From Streptomyces sp. NBC_00239 (GTDB lineage Bacteria > Actinomycetota > Actinomycetes > Streptomycetales > Streptomycetaceae), in assembly GCF_036194065.1 (NCBI RefSeq), contig NZ_CP108095.1:4216001-4280000 (forward strand): 64,000 nucleotides of DNA, written 5' to 3'. Both the position numbers and the translations under genes were made by a program. The notes under the pieces are model-generated. The model did not search any database and was not told the DNA's origin. It saw nothing but the letters and a program-made list of their open reading frames with translations. Below are positions 1 through 12,084 of this stretch, piece by piece. The first letter of the stretch is position 1. Each line of letters starts with the position of its first letter.

Positions 1-982
1 CCGTGACGGCCAGGTAGTACCAGCCGGCGAACCCCGTCCCGCGCACCCGCCCGTCGGTCGAGAAGCGGTTGTCGTACGCGACCGGCGCGGTCCGGCCGAG
101 GGCCGCCATCGCCTGCTTCCCGTCGTACGGGGCGCTCTCGGAGGCCACCAGGGCCCGGGCCGGGTTGTAGAGGCTCACGGACAGCCCGCTGCCCGCGTAC
201 CCGTGCTCCTTGGTCGTCCTGGGCGCCTTTGCCAGCTCCGCGCTCACGCTCAACTGCCGCCCCCATTCGACCGGGACGCGGTAGAAGCGGGTCTGTCCCG
301 GATGCAGGCCGTCCCGCCAGGCGCCCGTGTGCAGGGCGCGCGCGTCGTTGAAGCCGGTGCCGCCCGCGCGGACCGTCCCCGCCTCCGGCGGCAGCACCGG
401 GACCGCGGAGGGCCACCCGCTGGGTGCCGGTCCGGGCGCGGTGCCGGTGGTGAGTGCGGGCTCGCGCATCACGGTCAGCTCGACCGGCCACGGCTCCCGG
501 TCCGAATCCTTGCCGGAGGTGCGGACCAGTTTCACGTAATAGAGCCCGGCATCCTGGCAGTCGGCGTCCTCCCGGAGGCGGCGCACCGCAACGTCGGTGA
601 TCGGGCGGGGCTGTTCCGAGGCGAAGATCCCGCGGTCGCCGCTCCCGCACTCTCGGCCGCCGGCGGTCATCAGCACCACGTCGATGCCGTCCCCGTACGC
701 AACGGCCGTCCCCGGCCCGGGGCGTGCCACCGCGGCCGCGTACACGCTCGACCGGGCGTCGAGGCTGATCCGGTAGAACCGCTCACCGGGCGCGACGGAG
801 TCCTCGTAGCTCCCGCCGGTCTCCAGCGCGGGCGCCGTGGCCGTGCTGTCCGCGCCCCTGACCTGCCGCGCGCCCGGCGCTGTCACGTACGGGTACGCGT
901 CCGCCGCGAAAGCCGGCGCCGGCAGCCCGCCGAGCAGTCCCAGGGCCGCGCCCGCCACCGCCACCACGCGGATCCGACTCAT
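1..982 (-). CDS. Secreted protein of unknown function (3' end missing)
   Basis: An open leftward frame runs from ATG at 982 to the window edge, about 327 residues without a stop. The first 27 residues look like a Sec signal peptide: Arg at positions 3 and 5, then an Ala/Gly/Leu-rich core ending in PAPAFA-A, so the mature chain would begin near residue 28. The remainder has no TM segment and is rich in short beta-strand-like stretches (RFYRISLDA, LYYVKLVRT, RFYRVPVEW), a pattern of repeated extracellular beta-sandwich units. Two Cys (CGSG, DCQD) could form a disulfide. I do not recognise a family. The C-terminus is outside the window, so a membrane anchor or sorting signal cannot be excluded. 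Confidence 0.8.
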   Translation of the reverse strand, partial: MSRIRVVAVAGAALGLLGGLPAPAFAADAYPYVTAPGARQVRGADSTATAPALETGGSYEDSVAPGERFYRISLDARSSVYAAAVARPGPGTAVAYGDGIDVVLMTAGGRECGSGDRGIFASEQPRPITDVAVRRLREDADCQDAGLYYVKLVRTSGKDSDREPWPVELTVMREPALTTGTAPGPAPSGWPSAVPVLPPEAGTVRAGGTGFNDARALHTGAWRDGLHPGQTRFYRVPVEWGRQLSVSAELAKAPRTTKEHGYAGSGLSVSLYNPARALVASESAPYDGKQAMAALGRTAPVAYDNRFSTDGRVRGTGFAGWYYLAVT

Positions 983-1054
983 CCCACACCACCCCGAATT
1001 TGCCAGCGCAACCTAAACTTTGCAAAACGGAACTTACTGCCCCAGAACAGCACA

Positions 1055-1084
1055 AAGCCCCGGCCGCAGCGGCAGCCGGGGCTT
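1055..1084 (-). terminator. Hairpin terminator after the DLW-39 gene
   Basis: Arms AAGCCCCGGC (1055-1064) and GCCGGGGCTT (1075-1084) are perfect inverted repeats with a 10-base loop. It lies 20 bases beyond the DLW-39 stop and before the secreted-protein gene, so it would separate the two leftward units. Confidence 0.7.
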
Positions 1085-1104
1085 CATGAACTCAGCCGGG
1101 GGTC

Positions 1105-1239
1105 TCACACACCGGAACCAGAAGGCACGGAGTCGGTTGCCTCCGTCCACAGGTCCTGCTCGGCGCGGTCCGCCTGGATCTGGCGGTACACGAGGAGACC
1201 GCCGATGGCGGCCAGTGCGACCAGGAGCAGCTTCTTCAC
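1105..1239 (-). CDS. DLW-39 family small protein
   Basis: A 44-residue protein starting at GTG 1239 with a GAGGTC ribosome site a few bases upstream. It opens with KK, then a single hydrophobic helix (about residues 4-16), followed by a polar tail containing Q-D-L-W, the signature that gives the DLW-39 family its name. The family is known as a tiny actinobacterial protein of unknown role found near gyrA. A longer in-frame start at 1293 would add 18 Arg-rich residues and break the usual family length, so I rejected it. Probably a single-pass membrane protein; function unknown. Confidence 0.8.
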   Translation of the reverse strand: MKKLLLVALAAIGGLLVYRQIQADRAEQDLWTEATDSVPSGSGV

Positions 1240-1338
1240 CGCGCGACCTCGTCTTTCGTTGACGTAGGGGACTTCTGGCGCCCGACTATACACACCGACC
1301 GATATCGATTGGTTACCTGGGAACGACCCCGACGCACA

Positions 1339-1381
1339 ACGGCAACGGCCCGGCGGAGAATCTCCGCCGGGCCGTTGCCGT
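1339..1381 (-). terminator. Strong palindromic terminator of tRNA-Ile
   Basis: Two 21-base perfect arms (1339-1359 and 1361-1381) around a single central base, beginning 5 bases past the tRNA 3' end. The symmetry makes it work on either strand, but only the tRNA transcript enters it directly. Confidence 0.8.
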
Positions 1382-1385
1382 CTTG

Positions 1386-1459
1386 TGGGGCTAACAGGAT
1401 TTGAACCTGTGGCCTCATCCTTATCAGGGATGCGCTCTAACCAACTGAGCTATAGCCCC
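1386..1459 (-). tRNA. tRNA-Ile (GAT anticodon)
   Basis: A 74-base cloverleaf can be folded by eye: acceptor GGGGCTA/TAGCCCC with discriminator A, D arm GCTC/GAGC, anticodon stem CATCC/GGATG with loop CTGATAA (anticodon GAT), and T arm ACAGG/CCTGT with TTCAAAT loop. The 3' CCA is not encoded. It reads all standard AUY isoleucine codons. Confidence 0.95.
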
Positions 1460-1484
1460 GCCGCGCTCGCGCGCTGACCTCTGA

Positions 1485-1514
1485 AGATTAGCGCACACAC
1501 CCGGGAGTTCCCAA
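1485..1514 (-). promoter_or_regulatory. Promoter of tRNA-Ile
   Basis: On the minus strand, TTGGGA (1514-1509) and TAATCT (1490-1485) are separated by 18 bases, a good match to a housekeeping sigma factor promoter. It ends 25 bases upstream of the mature tRNA 5' end. Confidence 0.6.
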
Positions 1515-1552
1515 ATCGCAGGTCACAGGGGGTCGAGCGGGCCGTCCGAGGA

Positions 1553-2182
1553 CTACTCGTCCTCGGCCAGCGTCAGCTCCACACCGCCCACGAAGCCCGC
1601 GGACAGGTTGTAGATGAACGCGCCCAGCGTGGCCAGAGCCGTCGCCAGCACCACGTCGATCACTGCGATCACCGAGGTGAAGATGATGACCCGCGGCAGC
1701 GAAAGGAACGACTGCAGATCAAAACCATTGCTCTCGTTCGACCCCGTGGCCTCGCTGATCGTGCCGCCGACCGTCGAGAACACGCCCATCGCGTCCATGA
1801 CCATCCACAGCACCACCGAGGCCACGATGGTGCACACGCCCAACGCGATCGACAGCAGGAAGCTGACCTTCATCACCGACCACGGGTCGGCCTTGGCCAC
1901 CCGCAGCCGCGCCTTGCGGGTACGCGGCTGCGTACGGGCCGTCCCGGCACGCGCCACCCGCTCACCGCCGGGCGACGCCCCCGGGCCGGTGCCCGAGGCC
2001 GCGTACGCCTGCGGCGGGTGGTACGGCTGCGCGGCCTGCGGCTGCGCCTGCGGCCCTCGCGGGTCCGTCACGGTCCTCCCCCTGCCTTCGGCGGGGGCAG
2101 CCCCACCCTGAGACTCCGCGGCGGGGCCACGGGCACCGTTCGCTCCGGTGGTGGCCGACCCGGCGCCCGTGGCTCCAGTCAC
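1553..2182 (-). CDS. DUF3566 membrane protein
   Basis: A 209-residue protein with GTG start at 2182, only three bases after the gyrA stop, so it is very likely co-transcribed with gyrBA. The first ~100 residues are Gly/Ala/Pro/Gln-rich and probably disordered, then a basic stretch (TRKARLRVAK) precedes two hydrophobic helices (about residues 105-128 and 160-190). This is the layout of DUF3566 proteins found downstream of gyrA in actinobacteria. The function is unknown; the constant link to gyrase suggests an envelope role tied to the origin region, but that is inference. Confidence 0.8.
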   Translation of the reverse strand: MTGATGAGSATTGANGARGPAAESQGGAAPAEGRGRTVTDPRGPQAQPQAAQPYHPPQAYAASGTGPGASPGGERVARAGTARTQPRTRKARLRVAKADPWSVMKVSFLLSIALGVCTIVASVVLWMVMDAMGVFSTVGGTISEATGSNESNGFDLQSFLSLPRVIIFTSVIAVIDVVLATALATLGAFIYNLSAGFVGGVELTLAEDE

Positions 2183-2185
2183 GCT

Positions 2186-4780
2186 TTACTCCTCGTGCTC
2201 CCCGGCCGGGGCTTCGGTGCCCTCGGCGGCCTCGGCGGCCAGTCCTTCGACTGCGTCGGTCTCGTCGACCTCTTCAGCGTCCTGACCGGCCTCGGCGTTA
2301 CGAGCGATGCCTACCACGGCATCGCGCTTCCCCAGGTTGATCAGCTGGACGCCCATGGTGTCACGGCCGGTCTCCCTGACTTCGTTGACTCGCGTACGAA
2401 TCACACCACCGCTGAGCGTGATGGCGAGAATCTCGTCGCTCTCGTCGACCACCAGCGCGCCGACGAGCGAACCCCGGTCCTCCACGATCTTGGCGGCCTT
2501 GATGCCCAGGCCACCACGACCCTGGATGCGGTACTCGTCGACCGGCGTCCGCTTGGCGTAGCCGCCGTCGGTCGCGGTGAAGACGAACGTACCCGGGCGC
2601 ACGACGCTCATGGAGAGCAGTTCGTCACCCTCGCGGAAACTCATGCCCTTCACACCGGACGTCGCACGGCCCATCGGGCGCAGCGCGTCGTCCGTCGCGG
2701 TGAAGCGGATCGACTGGGCCTTCTTGCTGATGAGCAGCAGGTCGTCCTCGGCGGACACCAGCTCCGCACCGATCAGCTCGTCGTCACCGCCGTCCGCGGT
2801 CTCCCGCAGGTTGATCGCGATGACACCGCCCGAACGCGGCGAATCGTAGTCCTTCAGCGCCGTCTTCTTCACCAGGCCGGCCTTCGTGGCCAGGATCAGG
2901 TACGGCGCCGCGTCGTAGTCGCGGATCGCGAGGATCTGGGCGATCTTCTCGTCCGGCTGGAACGCCAGCAGGTTCGCCACGTGCTGCCCGCGCGCGTCAC
3001 GGCCGGCATCCGGCAGCTCGTACGCCTTCGACCGGTAGACCCGGCCCTTGTTCGTGAAGAACAGCAGCCAGTGGTGGGTGGTCGACACGAAGAAGTGGTC
3101 GACCAGGTCGTCCTGCTTCAGCTTCGTGCCGCGCACACCCTTGCCGCCGCGCTTCTGCGACCGGTAGTCCTCGGTCTTGGTCCGCTTGACGTACCCGCCG
3201 TGCGTGATCGTGACGACGATGTCCTCTTCGGCGATCAGGTCCTCGATGGACATGTCACCGTCGAACGGCACCAGCTTCGAACGCCGGTCGTCGCCGAACT
3301 TCTCGACGATCGCCGCCAGCTCCTCGCTGACGATCGAACGCTGCTTCTCCGGCGAGGCCAGGATCGCGTTGTACTCGTTGATCTTCGCCTGGAGCTCGTC
3401 GTGCTCCGCGACGATCTTCTGACGCTCCAGCGCCGCCAGCCGCCGCAGCTGCATCTCCAGGATCGCGTTCGCCTGGATCTCGTCGATCTCCAGCAGGCCC
3501 ATCAGGCCCTCACGCGCGATCTCGACCGTGTTGCTGCGCCGGATCAGCGCGATGACCTCGTCGATCGCATCCAGCGCCTTCAGCAGGCCGCGCAGGATGT
3601 GCGCACGCTCCTCCGCCTTGCGCAGGCGGAACTTCGTACGCCGGACGATGACCTCGATCTGGTGCTGCACCCAGTGCCGGATGAACGCGTCGATCGACAG
3701 CGTCCGCGGCACACCGTCCACCAGCGCCAGCATGTTCGCGCCGAAGTTCGTCTGCAGATCCGTGTGTTTGTACAGGTTGTTCAGCACGACCTTGGCGACG
3801 GCATCGCGCTTCAGCACGATCACCAGACGCTGACCCGTCCGCGACGAGGTCTCGTCGCGGACGTCGGCGATCCCGCCGATCTTCCCGTCCTTCACCAGGT
3901 CGGCGATCTTCTGCGCCAGGTTGTCCGGGTTGGTCTGGTACGGAAGCTCCGTCACCACCAGGCACTGGCGGTTCTGGATCTCCTCGACCTCCACCACCGC
4001 ACGCATCGTGATGGAGCCGCGCCCGGTCCGGTACGCCTCCTCGATGCCCTTGCGGCCCACCACCAGCGCACCCGACGGGAAGTCAGGACCCTTGATCCGC
4101 TCGATCAGCGCGTCCTGGAGCTCCTCGTGCGAGGCCTCCGGGTGCTCCAGCGCCCACTGCGCGCCGGCCGCGACCTCGCGCAGGTTGTGCGGCGGAATGT
4201 TGGTGGCCATACCGACCGCGATACCTGCACTGCCGTTGACCAGCAGGTTCGGGAAACGCGCCGGCAGGACCGTCGGCTCCTGGTTGCGGCCGTCGTAGTT
4301 GTCCTGGAAGTCGACGGTCTCCTCGTCGATGTCCCGGAGCATCTCCATGGCCAGCGGCATCAGCTTGCACTCGGTGTAGCGCATCGCGGCCGCCGGGTCG
4401 TTGCCCGGAGAGCCGAAGTTGCCGTTCGAGTCCACCAGCGGCATGCGCATCGACCACGGCTGCGCCAGGCGGACCAGGGCGTCGTAGATCGAGGTGTCAC
4501 CGTGCGGGTGGTACGTGCCCATGACGTCACCGACGACGCGCGCACACTTGTAGAAGCCCTTCTCGGGCCGGTAGCCGCCGTCGTACATCGCGTACAGCAC
4601 ACGACGGTGCACCGGCTTGAGGCCGTCCCGTACGTCGGGCAGCGCGCGGGACACGATGACGGACATCGCGTAGTCGAGGTAGGAGCGCTGCATCTCCGTC
4701 TCGAGCCCGACGGGCTCGATCCGCAGCACAGGCTGGTCCTCTTCGGTGTTCTCGGAGGTGGGAGTGGTTTCGTCGGCCAT
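2186..4780 (-). CDS. gyrA: DNA gyrase subunit A
   Basis: 864 residues from ATG 4780. GyrA provides the DNA breakage-reunion activity of the A2B2 gyrase that introduces negative supercoils. Seen: an N-terminal winged-helix region with the catalytic Tyr in RYTE near residue 134, the quinolone-pocket motif HGDTSIYD near 92-99 with Ser and Asp in the usual susceptible positions, and the GyrA box QKRGGKG in the first blade of a C-terminal beta-pinwheel. A Glu/Ala-rich acidic tail closes the protein. It follows gyrB with a 41-base gap, indicating one operon. No frameshift or odd composition. Confidence 0.97.
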   Translation of the reverse strand: MADETTPTSENTEEDQPVLRIEPVGLETEMQRSYLDYAMSVIVSRALPDVRDGLKPVHRRVLYAMYDGGYRPEKGFYKCARVVGDVMGTYHPHGDTSIYDALVRLAQPWSMRMPLVDSNGNFGSPGNDPAAAMRYTECKLMPLAMEMLRDIDEETVDFQDNYDGRNQEPTVLPARFPNLLVNGSAGIAVGMATNIPPHNLREVAAGAQWALEHPEASHEELQDALIERIKGPDFPSGALVVGRKGIEEAYRTGRGSITMRAVVEVEEIQNRQCLVVTELPYQTNPDNLAQKIADLVKDGKIGGIADVRDETSSRTGQRLVIVLKRDAVAKVVLNNLYKHTDLQTNFGANMLALVDGVPRTLSIDAFIRHWVQHQIEVIVRRTKFRLRKAEERAHILRGLLKALDAIDEVIALIRRSNTVEIAREGLMGLLEIDEIQANAILEMQLRRLAALERQKIVAEHDELQAKINEYNAILASPEKQRSIVSEELAAIVEKFGDDRRSKLVPFDGDMSIEDLIAEEDIVVTITHGGYVKRTKTEDYRSQKRGGKGVRGTKLKQDDLVDHFFVSTTHHWLLFFTNKGRVYRSKAYELPDAGRDARGQHVANLLAFQPDEKIAQILAIRDYDAAPYLILATKAGLVKKTALKDYDSPRSGGVIAINLRETADGGDDELIGAELVSAEDDLLLISKKAQSIRFTATDDALRPMGRATSGVKGMSFREGDELLSMSVVRPGTFVFTATDGGYAKRTPVDEYRIQGRGGLGIKAAKIVEDRGSLVGALVVDESDEILAITLSGGVIRTRVNEVRETGRDTMGVQLINLGKRDAVVGIARNAEAGQDAEEVDETDAVEGLAAEAAEGTEAPAGEHEE

Positions 4781-4821
4781 CGCTGGTCAAAAATCCTTTC
4801 AGGCGGTCAGCAGAGACCGAC

Positions 4822-7184
<2,363 letters not shown>

Positions 7185-7730
7185 TCACCCGTACGTATCC
7201 CCAGGTCCCGTACTCCCCGGCGCCCTCAACGGCCCCCACCGACGCCCCCCACCACCCGGCGGCAGCACCTTGATGAACCGCACCGTTCCCTGCCCCAGCT
7301 GCCCGTTCAACCGCGCCACAAGCTGCGGAGTCAGGTGCCTGAGCTGCACCATCCACGCCGACGAATCACACCGGACCGTCAGCTCCCGCTTCTCCGGATC
7401 CGCGTCGTACGCCTCCGGCCGGCAATGCGCCGCCACATCCGGACCCACGATCTCGTCCCACCGCTGCATCACACCGGCCACCGCCATCGGCTGCTCCCAG
7501 CCGTGCTCGGTCCGCATCCGCTCCAGCGCCGCCCCCAGCCGCATCGGATCCCGGCCGTCCGCCCGCGCACCCGACCGCAGCCCGCCCTGCCGCGCCCGCT
7601 TCCGGTCGTTCACCGCCGCGCCCCGCGCCCGCGCCGCCTCCTTCGCCGCCGCGAGCGCCTGCCGGGCCAGATCCACACCCGACGGCTCCGGAACCTTCCG
7701 CGGCTCGCCCTGCGCGTCCTTGTCGTTCAC
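7185..7730 (-). CDS. DUF721 / DciA-like protein
   Basis: 181 residues from GTG 7730, whose start overlaps the recF stop by four bases (GTGA), implying translational coupling. The conserved DUF721 core lies at about residues 75-165, with [17 protein letters not shown] and a following [11 protein letters not shown] stretch; the N-terminal half is basic and Ala-rich. DUF721 proteins include DciA, the ancestral loader/operator of the replicative helicase DnaB in bacteria lacking DnaC. The gene sits next to recF and dnaN and there is no DnaC in this window, so a DnaB-loading role is a reasonable inference. Confidence 0.85.
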   Translation of the reverse strand: MNDKDAQGEPRKVPEPSGVDLARQALAAAKEAARARGAAVNDRKRARQGGLRSGARADGRDPMRLGAALERMRTEHGWEQPMAVAGVMQRWDEIVGPDVAAHCRPEAYDADPEKRELTVRCDSSAWMVQLRHLTPQLVARLNGQLGQGTVRFIKVLPPGGGGRRWGPLRAPGSTGPGDTYG

Positions 7731-8863
7731 AGCCGGGTCACCTCACCGCCCGCAACCGCGTACCGAGCACCCACCAGCACACCCGGAACGTCATCGTCCA
7801 CCGCCGCCGTCACCAGCACCTGCTCACCCGGCGCCACCAGCTCCGCCAGCCGCTCCCGACGCCGCGCGTCCAGCTCCGCGAACACGTCGTCCAGCACCAG
7901 CACCGGCTCGCTGCCCTCCGCCCGCAGCAGGTCGTACGACGCCAGCCGCAGCGCCAGCGCGTACGACCAGGACTCCCCGTGACTCGCGTACCCCTTCGCC
8001 GGCATCGCGCCCAGGCTCAGCACCAGCTCGTCACGGTGCGGACCGACCAGCGTCACACCCCGCTCGATCTCCTGCTTCCGGGCCTCGCCCAGCGCCTGGG
8101 TCAGCGCCGTACACAGCTCCTCACGCGTGCTGTGGACAGCCGAGTCGACCGCCTCGCCCACCGAACTGCGGTACGCCAGCCCCAGCGGACCACCGCCGGG
8201 CGCCAGCTGCTCGTACGCCTTGTCCGCCAGCGGCTGCAGCGTCGCGATCAGATCCAGCCGCTGCGCCAGCAGCTCCGCCCCGGCCCGCGCCAGATGCTGG
8301 TCCCACACGTCCAGCGTCGACAGGTCCATCGACCGCCCGCCGTGCCGCCGCGCCATCGCCGCGGACTTCAGCAACGTGTTGCGCTGCTTGAGGACCCGCT
8401 CGTAATCGGACCGGACCGCCGCCATCCGCGGCGACCGCGCCGTGATCAGCTCATCGAGGAACCTCCGCCGCTCCCCGGGATCACCCTTGACCAGCGACAG
8501 GTCTTCGGGCGCGAACAGCACCGTCCGTACGATCCCCAGCACGTCACGCGGCCTGACCTGCGAGGACCGGTTGATCCGGGCCCGGTTCGCACGCCCCGGA
8601 TTCAGCTCCAGCTCCACCAGCTGCTGCCGCTCGCCCTGGGTGACGGCGGCCCGGATCACGGCCCGCTCGGCGCCCATCCGCACGAGCGGCGCGTCCGAGG
8701 ACACCCGGTGGCTGCCGAGGGTGGCCAGATAGCCGATGGCCTCGACGAGATTGGTCTTGCCCTGCCCGTTGGGCCCCACGAAAGCCGTGACGCCCGGGTC
8801 GAGCGGAACCTCGGCCCGGGCGTACGAGCGGAAGTCGGCCAGCGACAAATGCGAAACGTGCAT
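7727..8863 (-). CDS. recF: Recombination protein RecF
   Basis: 378 residues from ATG 8863. RecF is an SMC-like ABC ATPase that with RecO and RecR loads RecA at single-strand gaps and stalled forks. Seen: Walker A GPNGQGKT near residues 30-37, the ABC signature-type region within [14 protein letters not shown], and Walker [13 protein letters not shown] with the D-loop near the C-terminus. Length is normal. It belongs to the leftward dnaN-gnd-recF-DUF721 run and its last bases overlap the DUF721 start. Confidence 0.95.
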   Translation of the reverse strand: MHVSHLSLADFRSYARAEVPLDPGVTAFVGPNGQGKTNLVEAIGYLATLGSHRVSSDAPLVRMGAERAVIRAAVTQGERQQLVELELNPGRANRARINRSSQVRPRDVLGIVRTVLFAPEDLSLVKGDPGERRRFLDELITARSPRMAAVRSDYERVLKQRNTLLKSAAMARRHGGRSMDLSTLDVWDQHLARAGAELLAQRLDLIATLQPLADKAYEQLAPGGGPLGLAYRSSVGEAVDSAVHSTREELCTALTQALGEARKQEIERGVTLVGPHRDELVLSLGAMPAKGYASHGESWSYALALRLASYDLLRAEGSEPVLVLDDVFAELDARRRERLAELVAPGEQVLVTAAVDDDVPGVLVGARYAVAGGEVTRL

Positions 8864-8897
8864 GGTGCGCCGACCTCCCCCGGCTGCTGCTCTGTCG

Positions 8898-9773
8898 TTA
8901 CTTCTTCTCGACCGCGTGGCCGCCGAACTGGTTGCGCAGCGCGGCGATCATCTTCATCTGCGGGGAGTCGTCCTGACGCGAGGCGAAACGCGCGAACAGG
9001 GACGCGGTGATCGCGGGCAGCGGCACCGCGTTGTCGATCGCCGCCTCGACCGTCCAGCGGCCCTCGCCCGAGTCCTGCGCGAAGCCCTTGAGCTGCTCCA
9101 GGTGCTCGTCCTCGTCCAGCGCGTTGACCGCCAGGTCGAGCAGCCAGGAACGGATGACCGTGCCCTCCTGCCAGGACCGGAACACCTCGCGGACGTCGGT
9201 GACCGAGTCCACCTTCTCCAGCAGCTCCCAGCCCTCGGCGTAGGCCTGCATCATGGCGTACTCGATGCCGTTGTGAACCATCTTGGCGAAGTGGCCGGCG
9301 CCGACCTTGCCGGCGTGCACGGCACCGAACTCACCGGCCGGCTTGAGCGCGTCGAAGATCGGCTGGACGGCCGCGACGTGGTCCTTCTCGCCGCCGTACA
9401 TGAGCGCGTAGCCGTTCTCGAGGCCCCACACGCCGCCGGAGACGCCGCAGTCGACGAAGCCGATGCCCTTGGCGGCGAGCTCCGCGGCGTGCTTCTCGTC
9501 GTCGGTCCAGCGGGAGTTTCCGCCGTCGACGACGATGTCGCCCGGGGAGAGCAGCTCGGCGAGCTCGTCGATCGTGGACTGGGTCGCCGCACCGGCGGGC
9601 ACCATGACCCACACGACGCGCGGGCCCTGCAGACCGTCCACAAGTTCGCGCAGGCTGTGGACATCTGCGAGGTCCGGGTTGCGGTCGTATCCGATGACGG
9701 TGTGGCCTGCGCGGCGGATGCGCTCGCGCATGTTGCCGCCCATCTTGCCGAGACCGACGAGACCGAGCTCCAT
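8898..9773 (-). CDS. gnd: 6-phosphogluconate dehydrogenase, decarboxylating (short form)
   Basis: 291 residues from ATG 9773; an upstream in-frame ATG at 9869 would add 32 Arg/Pro-rich residues before the Rossmann motif and was rejected. Seen: N-terminal GLGKMGGNM dinucleotide motif, VVDGGNS with the substrate loop, [13 protein letters not shown], and KMVHNGIEY with the catalytic Lys. The length matches the short, YqeC-like class rather than the ~470-residue class. It oxidises 6-phosphogluconate to ribulose 5-phosphate, giving NAD(P)H. Its place between recF and dnaN is a conserved streptomycete insertion into the replication block. Confidence 0.9.
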   Translation of the reverse strand: MELGLVGLGKMGGNMRERIRRAGHTVIGYDRNPDLADVHSLRELVDGLQGPRVVWVMVPAGAATQSTIDELAELLSPGDIVVDGGNSRWTDDEKHAAELAAKGIGFVDCGVSGGVWGLENGYALMYGGEKDHVAAVQPIFDALKPAGEFGAVHAGKVGAGHFAKMVHNGIEYAMMQAYAEGWELLEKVDSVTDVREVFRSWQEGTVIRSWLLDLAVNALDEDEHLEQLKGFAQDSGEGRWTVEAAIDNAVPLPAITASLFARFASRQDDSPQMKMIAALRNQFGGHAVEKK

Positions 9774-9879
9774 CAGGTGGTTCCTTAAGCGTTGAGGCCG
9801 ACTTTCCCGGGGATTCCCGGGCTTTCTCCCGGCTCCGAGCCTACGCCGGGCGCGCGGGCCCGGCCCCACAGGAGTCGCA

Positions 9880-9912
9880 AGGCCCGGCCCCGCGCGTCGC
9901 GGAACCGGGCCT
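9880..9912 (-). terminator. Hairpin after dnaN
   Basis: Arms AGGCCCGG (9880-9887) and CCGGGCCT (9905-9912) flank a GC-rich loop, 34 bases beyond the dnaN stop. It may reduce read-through from dnaN into gnd, which has its own 170-base leader region. Confidence 0.5.
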
Positions 9913-9945
9913 GAGCTGCGAGGACCTGGGCCGGAGGACCGTCGG

Positions 9946-11076
9946 TCAGCCGGACAGCCGCACCGGCATGATCAGGTACTTGTACGCCTCGTCCGCTTCG
10001 GCGTCGACGGCGGGGCGGCCGCTGAGCAGCGCCGGCTTGGTCGAGGTGGTGAAGGAGAGCTGGGCGACCGGGGAGTCGATGGCGCTCAGGCCGTCGAGCA
10101 GGAAGGTCGGGTTGAAGGCGATCGAGATGTCGTCGCCCTCCAGCTTGGCGTCCACACGTTCCACAGCCTGTGCATCGTCGGAGGAGCCGGCCTCCAGGAT
10201 CAGCACGCCCTGCTCGAAGCTGAGGCGCACCGGGGTGTTCCGCTCGGCGACGAGGGCGACGCGCTTGACGGCCTCGACGAACGGCGCGGTCTCGATCACG
10301 GCGATGGAGTTGAACTCCGTGGGGAACAGCGTCCGGTACTTGGGGAGGTCGCCCTCCAGCAGCCGGGTGGTGGTGCGGCGGCCGGCGCCCTCGAAGCCGA
10401 TGAGGCCTTCGCCGGCACCGGAGCCGGACAGCGCCAGGGTGACCGTGTCACCGCTGGTCAGGGACTTGGCGGTGTCCAGCAGGGTCTTGGCGGGCACCAG
10501 GGCGACGGCGGAGGCCTCGGGGTTCTCCGGCTTCCACAGGAACTCGCGGACCGCGAAGCGGTAGCGGTCGGTGGAGGCCAGGGTGACGCGGTCGCCTTCG
10601 ATCTCGATGCGCACACCGGTCAGCACGGGCAGCGTGTCGTCGCGGCCGGCGGCGATGGCCACCTGGGCGGCGGCGGAGGCGAAGACCTCACCGGGGACGG
10701 TGCCGGTGGCGGTGGGCATCTGGGGCAGTGCCGGGTACTCCTCCACGGGCAGGGTGTGGAGGGTGAAGCGGGAGGAGCCGCAGACGACGGTCGCTCGTAC
10801 ACCGTCTGTGGAAATCTCGACCGGCCGGTTGGGCAGGGCGCGGCAGATGTCGGCGAGCAGGCGGCCGGAGACCAGGACGGTGCCGTCCTCCTCGACGTCC
10901 GCGTCGACGGAGACCCGGGCCGAGACCTCGTAGTCGAAGCCGGACAGGCTCAGGGAGCCTTCCTCGGCCTTGAGGAGGAGGCCCGCGAGAACGGGCACCG
11001 GCGGTCGGGCCGGAAGGCTACGGGCCGCCCACGCCACCGCCTCCGCGAGTACGTCGCGTTCCACCCGGATCTTCAC
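9946..11076 (-). CDS. dnaN: DNA polymerase III sliding clamp beta
   Basis: 376 residues from GTG 11076. The dimeric clamp encircles DNA and tethers the replicative polymerase and repair factors. Three similar beta-clamp domains can be traced, opening with MKIRVERDVLAEAV and closing with the typical YLIMPVRL. The start lies at the left edge of oriC and the gene points away from the origin, the usual actinobacterial dnaA-oriC-dnaN order although dnaA here is transcribed toward the origin. Length and composition are normal. Confidence 0.97.
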   Translation of the reverse strand: MKIRVERDVLAEAVAWAARSLPARPPVPVLAGLLLKAEEGSLSLSGFDYEVSARVSVDADVEEDGTVLVSGRLLADICRALPNRPVEISTDGVRATVVCGSSRFTLHTLPVEEYPALPQMPTATGTVPGEVFASAAAQVAIAAGRDDTLPVLTGVRIEIEGDRVTLASTDRYRFAVREFLWKPENPEASAVALVPAKTLLDTAKSLTSGDTVTLALSGSGAGEGLIGFEGAGRRTTTRLLEGDLPKYRTLFPTEFNSIAVIETAPFVEAVKRVALVAERNTPVRLSFEQGVLILEAGSSDDAQAVERVDAKLEGDDISIAFNPTFLLDGLSAIDSPVAQLSFTTSTKPALLSGRPAVDAEADEAYKYLIMPVRLSG

Positions 11077-12013
11077 CGGAACCGCCTCCTGCTGTTGCTG
11101 GCTCGCCCTGCTGGCCTTCGTCGTCGGCTGGATGCCGGAGACCAGTCTGACGTACGGCGCCGACAGTCGGTGCTGCTGCCCGTCAAGTCGGGCCCGAGTC
11201 GCCGGGGAGGCCGAGGAGCGAGTTGTGCACAGGCCCTGCTTGAAAACCGATTCCGAGCTAACTCTCTATGGGGGTAGTAGTAGGCCCTGTGGAAACGGTG
11301 GATAACCCGGTTTCCGCAGGTCACCCCCGCTTTTTTGTCCCCAGACCCTGTGGGTGACACCGGTGGACAACATGCCCTGCTTGTGGAGAACAAAAAGTTC
11401 TGCACAGTCCGTCCCCAGGACGGGCCGTTTACTCCACAGATCCGTCCCCAGCTTTACCCGGCTTGCCCACAGCCCAACCGTCCACGTTGGTGTGACGCCT
11501 TTCACTCCGGGCGGTGACGGGGGCCGTTTCGTTGCCGAACAGTGGACAACGGTGTGGAGAAGGAACCCCGAGCTGTGCACAAGCCGCCCTGCCCTGTGGG
11601 CCACCGGTGGACAACATTGTGGGCGGACCTGTGGACAGATTTTTTGTCCACAGGCTGTGGATTACTTTCGCCCACATTTTCACAGCCTCCTGACCTGCGC
11701 TGATGGTCCCTCACCCTGCTTGCCTGTGGATGGATTGTGGGTAGTGAGCTGACCCCACAGGGTGTGGACGACAAAAACTCACCACATCTGTGGGTAACTT
11801 GCGTAACCACCTCACTAATCGAACGGACTGCTCGTATGTCCACCGGCTTGTCGGCCTCCCGACGCGCCCCGGACGCCTGGCAGAAGCCCTCCGGACGCCC
11901 TCCGGAAGCCCTGCAGAAGCCCCCGGATGCCCCTCGGATGCGTCCGCGCCCCCGTCCCCCGTCGCCTCCGAGCGGCTTCCGATCGCGCTTCCAAGTCCCC
12001 TCTCCGGGCTATG
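11077..12013. other. oriC: Chromosomal replication origin oriC
   Basis: Non-coding region between dnaN and dnaA. DnaA boxes related to TTGTCCACA fill 11223-11797 on both strands. Clear ones include 11223-11231, 11288-11296, 11297-11305, 11335-11343, 11362-11370, 11382-11390, 11398-11406, 11430-11438, 11463-11471, 11541-11549, 11553-11561, 11574-11582, 11606-11614, 11630-11638, 11644-11652 (exact consensus), 11656-11664, 11725-11733, 11763-11771 and 11789-11797. Counting near matches gives about twenty, in line with the 19 or so described for Streptomyces origins. No clear AT-rich 13-mers are present; the least GC-rich stretch is 11640-11695. Bases 11821-12013 hold no box or gene that I can see. 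Confidence 0.93.
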
Positions 12014-12054
12014 CCGAAGGGGCGCTCGGGAGGTCTCCCGGAGCGCCCCTTCGG
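12014..12054 (-). terminator. dnaA terminator
   Basis: Arms CCGAAGGGGCGCTC (12014-12027) and GAGCGCCCCTTCGG (12041-12054) form a strong stem 31 bases after the dnaA stop, protecting oriC from read-through. Confidence 0.8.
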
Positions 12055-12084
12055 TTCGCGTGCGGGGCCCGTGGTGGGCCCGTG

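Noticed and set aside
9634..10165. DnaA-box-like TCCACA cores inside gnd (9634, 9656) and dnaN (10148, 10157)
   Set aside because: Isolated or paired weak matches in coding sequence; expected by chance in GC-rich genes with such codons.
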